Assembly: GCA_964385305.1 (NCBI GenBank)
Contig: CAYLOP010000025.1
Location: 1 to 27,915 of the forward strand
Source: CAYLOP01 sp964385305
GTDB taxonomy: Bacteria; Chloroflexota; Anaerolineae; Anaerolineales; E44-bin32
Reading direction: 5' to 3'
Length of the DNA stretch: 27,915 nt
The notes below the pieces were generated by a model. The model saw only the letters and a program-made list of their open reading frames with translations. It made no database searches and was not told the origin of the DNA. The position numbers were made by a program, and so were the translations under genes. Positions 23,652 through 27,915 of the stretch are shown in pieces (the stretch's first letter is position 1; each line of letters opens with the position of its first letter).

Positions 23652-26408
23652 TCAACTCAGATTGGAGCGGAGCCATTCGGGCACTATCGCAAGGGCTTCC
23701 GGAAGTTTGTTGACATCCTTCCCGCCGGCTTGCGCTATCGTCGCTTTCCCGCCGCCGCCGCCACCAACAATCTTGGCAGCTGCTTTGACCAACTCGGCAG
23801 CATGGATCCCACGCGCCACCAACGCCTTGCTCACACCGGCGACAAGCAAGGGACGCTTGTCCCTATCGGATGCAAGCACGATGACCCCGTCCGAATGTTC
23901 TGAACGGAAACGATCAATGAGCTGACGCAGCGAGTCGACATCGGCGTTCGGGATGATGCCGGTGAGCACGGGCACGCCGGCATGCTCCTCGATTTGGAGC
24001 GCCTGGTAATGCGCCAGTGCAGATTGACCGCGCAGGCGGGAGATCTCACGCCCCATCTGGTAGTGTTCGTCGAGCAGCACGCTCAGACGTTCTTCCGCAT
24101 CCTCGGGCGAAGTGCCCAGGCGAGCGGACATGCGGTTGAGCGCGCTCATGCGAGCTTGAACTCGCGCCTGAGCCGCACGACCCGTGATGGCTTCGATGCG
24201 GCGGATACCTGAGGCTACGCTGCTCTCACTGGTGATGAGGAAGGAGCCGATCACGCCAGTCTCTGGGACGTGCGTGCCGCCGCAGAGCTCGTAGGAGAAA
24301 TGCTTATCCTCGCCGATACTGATCGTGCGGACGGTATCGCCATACGTCTCGCCAAACAACGCTATGGCGCCCTCTCTGACGGCTTCCTTATGTGACTTGA
24401 ATTGGATGTTGAGTTTATGGTTGGCCAGGATGGCTCCATTTACGATTTGCTCGACATGTGCGATCTGCTCCGCCGTCATGGCCTCGGAATGTGTGAAGTC
24501 GAAGCGCAGACGGTCAGGAGCGACGAGCGAACCTGCCTGACGGGCATGCTCGCCAAGCACCTCACGCAGGGCGGCATGCAATAGGTGAGTCGCGGTGTGA
24601 TTGCGCATGATGTCCCAACGGCGCTCGTCATCCAGGCTGGCCACAGCGGTGTCGCCCTGGTGCGGCTCGCCGGACACAACCGTCCCATAATGCACGATCA
24701 AACCGCCGACGGGTTGGCGGATATCCTCGATAGCGATCTCCCAGCGCGGCTCGCCAGCCGAACGGATGAAGCCTGAATCGGAGACCTGACCACCGGCCTC
24801 GACATAGAAATGTGTGGTGGGGAGTAGAACGGCGACCTTATCGCCGGTCGATGCAGTTTCTACGCGTTTTCCATCGCAGATCAAGGCCAGCACCTCACCC
24901 TCGACAGAATCGCTATTGTAGGGATCGTAGTCGACACCCTCCGCGCCAAGTTTGCCTGAGGATTGAAGATCCTTGCGGGTCTGAAGATAGATTTCAACAT
25001 CCTCTTCGACCAGGTTCCCCACGTCGTTGCCAGCGCCGGACGCCAGACGATGGGCTTCCATCGCCTGGAGGAAACCATCCTCATCGACTTCAAGATCGTT
25101 CTCTCGGAGGATATCACGTGTGATCTCGAGTGGAAGCCCGTAGGTGGCATAGAGATCGAAGGCGCGTTCGCCGTTGAGCGTGTCGGAGCCGGAGGCGCGT
25201 GTAGCTTCGAGCAAGCTCATAAGATGAGCCGTTCCCGAATCGATCGTGTGATGGAAACGGCGCTCCTCGTCGGTGAGTGTCTGCAGGATGGCGGTCTTGT
25301 TGCGCACGAGCTCGGGGTAGAAATCGCCGTACTCCTGGATAACCGTCTCGGCGACCCTTGCGAGGAAGGGCTCGTCCAGGCCGATCTTGCCGCCGAAGCG
25401 GCTCGCCCTACGGATGATCATGCGGCAGACGTAGTTGCGTCCGACATTGCCGGGGACCACGCCATCTGCGATCAGAAATGAAGCCGCACGGCCATGATCG
25501 GCGATCACGCGATAGGGTGTGAGATGTTCTTCCAATTCGACGTCGCTATGACCAGTGAGTTCCTGGATGGTATTCAGGATGGGTGTGAAAAGGTCGGTCT
25601 TGTAGTTCGAATCGACGCCCTGGAGCACAGACACGATGCGTTCAAAGCCCATACCGGTGTCGACATGCTTGCTAGGGAGCGGTTCGAGCTCGGTCGGGCT
25701 GGTGCGGTTGTACTGGATGAACACCAGGTTCCAGAGCTCGAGGAAGCGCTGGCAGTCTCCGTTGACCTTACAGACGTGATTGGGGACATCCTGCATATCG
25801 CAGAATTCCGGGCCGAGATCGATGTGGATCTCGCTGTCCGGTCCGCAAGGGCCCGTTTCCGCCATCTCCCAGAAGTTCTCCCCGCGTCCGAAGAACAGCA
25901 GGTGGTCGCGTTCGAAGCCGGGTTGCTGAAACCAGCATTCAGCGGCTTCGTCGTCCCTGGGGATCTCGCCCAGCTCGTCTTCGAAACAAGTCGCCCAAAG
26001 TTTGTCCTTGGGCAGTCCCCAAACCTCCGTCAGCAGCATCCAGGCCCAGTCGATGGCTTCACGCTTGTAGTAATCACCGAACGACCAATTGCCCAGCATC
26101 TCGAAGAAGGTGTGGTGGATGTCATCACGCCCGACGTCCTCCAGGTCGTTGTGTTTCCCGGCGACGCGCATGCACTTCTGCGTGTCGACAGCACGGGTAT
26201 AGGGGCGTGAGCCGGTTCCTAGGAAGACGTCCTTGAACTGCACCATGCCGGCGTTGGTGAAGAGCAGCGTCTGATCGCCGCCGGGAACGAGCGAGGCCGA
26301 CGGGACGATCGTGTGCCGCTGCTCCTCGAAGAATTCGAGAAAGGACCGGCGGATCTCGGCGCTGGTCATATTTATAGGGTTGGACTTCTTCATCTCGTTC
26401 TTTGACAT
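23652..26408 (-). CDS. alaS: Alanyl-tRNA synthetase AlaS
   Basis: This 918-residue class II aminoacyl-tRNA synthetase charges tRNA-Ala. In order it contains the catalytic core (MTSAEIRRSFLEFFEEQRH, NAGMVQFKDVFLG, HHTFFEMLGNWSFGDYYK, ETGPCGPDSEIH), a tRNA-recognition region, and the editing domain that removes mischarged Ser/Gly. The editing domain has zinc ligands HTATH (His604, His608) and CGGTH (Cys709, His713). The C-Ala domain ends in a Gly-rich segment (IVGGGGGGKATIAQAGG). The start at 26408 has GGAG five bases upstream; ATG codons at residues 6 and 14 are alternatives. It heads the operon alaS - membrane protein - ruvX - mltG - S9 peptidase. The predicted leader is only about 17 bases, so a T-box or other long leader control is excluded unless another promoter exists. 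Confidence 0.98.
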   Translation of the reverse strand: MSKNEMKKSNPINMTSAEIRRSFLEFFEEQRHTIVPSASLVPGGDQTLLFTNAGMVQFKDVFLGTGSRPYTRAVDTQKCMRVAGKHNDLEDVGRDDIHHTFFEMLGNWSFGDYYKREAIDWAWMLLTEVWGLPKDKLWATCFEDELGEIPRDDEAAECWFQQPGFERDHLLFFGRGENFWEMAETGPCGPDSEIHIDLGPEFCDMQDVPNHVCKVNGDCQRFLELWNLVFIQYNRTSPTELEPLPSKHVDTGMGFERIVSVLQGVDSNYKTDLFTPILNTIQELTGHSDVELEEHLTPYRVIADHGRAASFLIADGVVPGNVGRNYVCRMIIRRASRFGGKIGLDEPFLARVAETVIQEYGDFYPELVRNKTAILQTLTDEERRFHHTIDSGTAHLMSLLEATRASGSDTLNGERAFDLYATYGLPLEITRDILRENDLEVDEDGFLQAMEAHRLASGAGNDVGNLVEEDVEIYLQTRKDLQSSGKLGAEGVDYDPYNSDSVEGEVLALICDGKRVETASTGDKVAVLLPTTHFYVEAGGQVSDSGFIRSAGEPRWEIAIEDIRQPVGGLIVHYGTVVSGEPHQGDTAVASLDDERRWDIMRNHTATHLLHAALREVLGEHARQAGSLVAPDRLRFDFTHSEAMTAEQIAHVEQIVNGAILANHKLNIQFKSHKEAVREGAIALFGETYGDTVRTISIGEDKHFSYELCGGTHVPETGVIGSFLITSESSVASGIRRIEAITGRAAQARVQARMSALNRMSARLGTSPEDAEERLSVLLDEHYQMGREISRLRGQSALAHYQALQIEEHAGVPVLTGIIPNADVDSLRQLIDRFRSEHSDGVIVLASDRDKRPLLVAGVSKALVARGIHAAELVKAAAKIVGGGGGGKATIAQAGGKDVNKLPEALAIVPEWLRSNLS

Positions 26409-26431
26409 CTCATCTCCACATGGTTTAGGCG

Positions 26432-26460
26432 ATTATACGCTATCCGCTGGGGTGCATCAA
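26432..26460 (-). promoter_or_regulatory. Promoter of the alaS operon
   Basis: On the minus strand TTGATG (26455-26460), a 17-base spacer and a perfect TATAAT (26432-26437) place the start site near 26425. Confidence 0.6.
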
Positions 26461-26599
26461 CCGCCCTGTGATGACATGCATCCATGTCTGGTGAATTCGC
26501 GATCGGAAGTGGTTTCGATGGGTTGTTCAGATAGCATACAAGAATGGTATCAGATGCACGGCGAAGAGGGGGCCCATGGGCGGGAAATGAGCGAACTGC

Positions 26600-26629
26600 T
26601 TGACGCATTTTCTCGGGATATGGTAGACT
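26600..26629 (+). promoter_or_regulatory. Promoter of the tRNA-Asp gene
   Basis: TTGACG (26600-26605), an 18-base spacer and TAGACT (26624-26629) preceded by TGG form an extended -10. The start site would be near 26636, just before the mature tRNA 5' end at 26640. Confidence 0.55.
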
Positions 26630-26639
26630 TCCAGCGTTC

Positions 26640-26716
26640 GGGGGTGTAGTGTAGCGGCTTAACACGCTGCCCTGTCAAGGCAGAGATCGCGGGTTCGAAT
26701 CCCGTCATCCCCGCCA
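26640..26716 (+). tRNA. tRNA-Asp (anticodon GTC), CCA encoded
   Basis: A complete cloverleaf can be drawn. The acceptor stem is GGGGGTG (26640-26646) with CATCCCC (26706-26712), the D stem is GTGT/ACAC, and the anticodon stem is CTGCC/GGCAG with loop CTGTCAA (anticodon GTC). The T stem is GCGGG/CCCGT with loop TTCGAAT. The discriminator base is G26713, the normal identity element for aspartate, and CCA at 26714-26716 is encoded. It is a single gene with its own promoter and terminator, divergent from alaS. Confidence 0.97.
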
Positions 26717-26720
26717 CAAC

Positions 26721-26757
26721 AAGGCGCTCAGCAGATGCTGGGCGCTTTGCTTTCATT
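26721..26757 (+). terminator. Intrinsic terminator of the tRNA-Asp gene
   Basis: GCGCTCAGC (26724-26732) and GCTGGGCGC (26737-26745) form a nine-pair stem (one G-T pair) with loop AGAT, followed by the T-rich tract TTTGCTTTCATT, starting eight bases after the encoded CCA. Confidence 0.8.
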
Positions 26758-26762
26758 GCCCT

Positions 26763-26817
26763 GTGGGGACGTTGCACACCTGCACAGAACCGCAGGTGCT
26801 GGGTGCAACGTCTCTAC
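26763..26817. repeat. Long imperfect inverted repeat resembling a dispersed palindromic element
   Basis: Outer arms GACGTTGCA (26768-26776) and TGCAACGTC (26804-26812) pair perfectly and extend outwards through five more pairs, two of them G-T. An inner stem CACCTGC/GCAGGTG (26777-26783, 26792-26798) closes an eight-base loop; CTGGG (26799-26803) bulges out. The outer part matches a palindrome (GTAGAGACGTTGCA and complement) that I recall as widely dispersed in cyanobacterial and Chloroflexota genomes. It lies between the tRNA terminator and the end of the last gene, whose stop it overlaps. Confidence 0.7.
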
Positions 26818-27914
26818 TCCATACGCGCTATCTCGAGGATGGCAAGGACAGCCCACGGCCGATCGGCCAGCCGACCCGGCAGATAAACGGGCGGGTTCTT
26901 AAAGTCGTATGTGGCGTTGACCGGGTTGCCCTGTTCCGCGAGATTGACCCGCACCCAGGGGACGCCGCCCGCAACGGCCGCGTTGACGATATCGCTGGCG
27001 TGCTTGTTGTGATACCAGGCCGGCCCGCCTCCAGGCCAGCCGTCGGGGTGCGTATAGGCGGCGATGTCCGCCTCACGCTCGGGGGGCTGGGCGTGGTCCC
27101 AGGTGGCCTGCAGTCTCAGATAGTAGCCGCGGAAATCGCCGATGAACTCGATCGCCTCCCGCTCGGACCACCATTCGAGGTTCTCCGGAGAATCATCCTG
27201 CCAGGTCGCCTGCCGCCCGAAGATATCCCCCACCGTCTCGTATTTCTGCGTATCACCGGCCAGGCTGCGCGGCCCGTGGCAGGTGACGAAGCTGTAGGGC
27301 GGGCCTTCGCCGTCGACGAGGTACTTGATGGGGATTTCCGGATGCCGTCCCACGCAGCCCGCGGCCATGGTGATGCCGTAGGATTGCGAGGCGACACCCA
27401 CGTTATCCGAGAGCACGTAAGCCAAATTCATGATGTATTGGACAACGGCGCACAGCCCATCTTGATGGCGATAGCCGTTGTAATCCTCCGTCCATTCAGA
27501 ACGGATATCATCCGGCGTGTCGTCTGCGCGGCCCTCGGCATTGAAGGTCGCAACCACCATCCCGGCGCCGGCCAGCAGTTTGACATCCTGATCGAGGGCC
27601 ATCAAGCGGCCGGGGTTGATCCCGCCGGGTACGAGCACCACCCCGGGGAAACATAGATCAGGGTAGCGAGCAGGATCCGGGCGGCGGATCATGCCGTAGA
27701 GGCGATTGCCGGACGGCGCCAGGATGTCGAAATCTTCGACGATCGTCTCATAGGCATCCTTCTCCGGCTTCGCATCGGGGAGGGTGGGAATGCACGCGGT
27801 GGGGGGCGCGGTTTCGACTTCAGCCTCGCTCGGGCGCGTGGGCGCTTCGACCGGGAATGTTGGCTTGACGATCGGGCGAGTTGGCTTTTCGACCGGCGTA
27901 GATAGGTTGCATGC
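26814..27914 (-). CDS. Putative lipoprotein of the alpha/beta-hydrolase superfamily (5' end outside window)
   Basis: The minus-strand frame is open from the last bases of the window to a stop at 26814, giving 366 residues. The visible protein begins Ala-Cys-Asn, which looks like the end of a lipobox, so the start codon and signal peptide lie just beyond the window. A Pro/Thr/Glu-rich linker of about 40 residues (PVEKPTRPIVKPTFP) precedes the folded domain. That domain resembles an alpha/beta hydrolase: FPGVVLVPGGINPG is an oxyanion-loop-like segment, LLAGAGMVVATFNAEGRAD follows, and a nucleophile elbow reads VGVASQSYGITMAAG, where Ser of SQSYG replaces the usual GxSxG. The catalytic acid and His are not obvious; candidates lie in the C-terminal third (WYHNKHASDIVNAA). 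A shorter ATG start at 27692 would lose the anchor. The substrate is unknown. The gene is visibly GC-richer than the 3-5 kb region. Confidence 0.75.
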   Translation of the reverse strand, partial: ACNLSTPVEKPTRPIVKPTFPVEAPTRPSEAEVETAPPTACIPTLPDAKPEKDAYETIVEDFDILAPSGNRLYGMIRRPDPARYPDLCFPGVVLVPGGINPGRLMALDQDVKLLAGAGMVVATFNAEGRADDTPDDIRSEWTEDYNGYRHQDGLCAVVQYIMNLAYVLSDNVGVASQSYGITMAAGCVGRHPEIPIKYLVDGEGPPYSFVTCHGPRSLAGDTQKYETVGDIFGRQATWQDDSPENLEWWSEREAIEFIGDFRGYYLRLQATWDHAQPPEREADIAAYTHPDGWPGGGPAWYHNKHASDIVNAAVAGGVPWVRVNLAEQGNPVNATYDFKNPPVYLPGRLADRPWAVLAILEIARME

Positions 27915-27915
27915 G

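Noticed and set aside
25494..26210. 238-codon open frame on the plus strand opposite alaS
   Set aside because: It lies wholly antisense to a well-supported AlaS and its protein shows no recognisable pattern; it arises from GC-rich codon bias.
26409..26640. T-box or riboswitch leader for alaS
   Set aside because: The promoter at 26432-26460 leaves only about 17 leader bases; no T-box sequence or specifier stem is visible.
1..27915. CRISPR array, insertion sequence, prophage or rRNA
   Set aside because: No direct-repeat array, transposase, integrase, phage structural cluster or rRNA sequence was seen on either strand.

Overview
The window reads as a stretch of bacterial chromosome, most likely from a member of the Chloroflexota (Anaerolineae-like). 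That assignment is inference: protein sequences and gene neighbourhoods look like that group, but no rRNA marker is present. There are 17 protein genes, two of them cut by the window edges, one tRNA gene, and short intergenic gaps holding recognisable sigma70-type promoters. I see no phage, insertion sequence or CRISPR array.

Layout. Bases 1-3350 (minus strand) hold a branched-chain amino acid ABC transporter set: a lipoprotein binding protein, then LivH, then a LivM cut by the window start. The ATPases presumably lie further left. Around 4.0 kb a lone cyclic-nucleotide-binding-domain protein (minus) faces yraN-miaA (plus; nuclease-like protein plus tRNA-A37 prenyltransferase). A PiT phosphate transporter (minus) follows. 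Bases 6641-10897 form a tight minus-strand operon of a ROK sugar kinase, a family-5 solute-binding lipoprotein and two Dpp/Opp-type permeases, with overlapping start/stop codons and no ATPase. mutS (plus) is divergent from it.

Bases 13.7-17.1 kb hold a divergent nucleoside-metabolism pair: an MTA/SAH-deaminase-type amidohydrolase fused to a C-terminal CYTH (triphosphate-tunnel-like) domain, and a pyrimidine-nucleoside phosphorylase. An MFS transporter follows on the minus strand.

Bases 18.6-26.4 kb form a second minus-strand operon: alaS, then a single-pass membrane protein, ruvX, mltG and an S9 peptidase. The order alaS-X-ruvX-mltG recalls the Bacillus alaS-yrzL-yrrK-yrzB-yrrL cluster, with a large membrane protein where small IreB/ReoM-type YrzL would be. 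A tRNA-Asp gene with its own promoter and terminator diverges from alaS. It is followed by a long hairpin resembling a dispersed repeat and by a lipoprotein alpha/beta-hydrolase cut by the window end.

The most unusual items are the deaminase-CYTH fusion, an apparent CTG start codon on the S9 peptidase, a short ORF overlapping the mutS start, an apparently leaderless promoter on the ROK operon, and the 26.77-kb hairpin.
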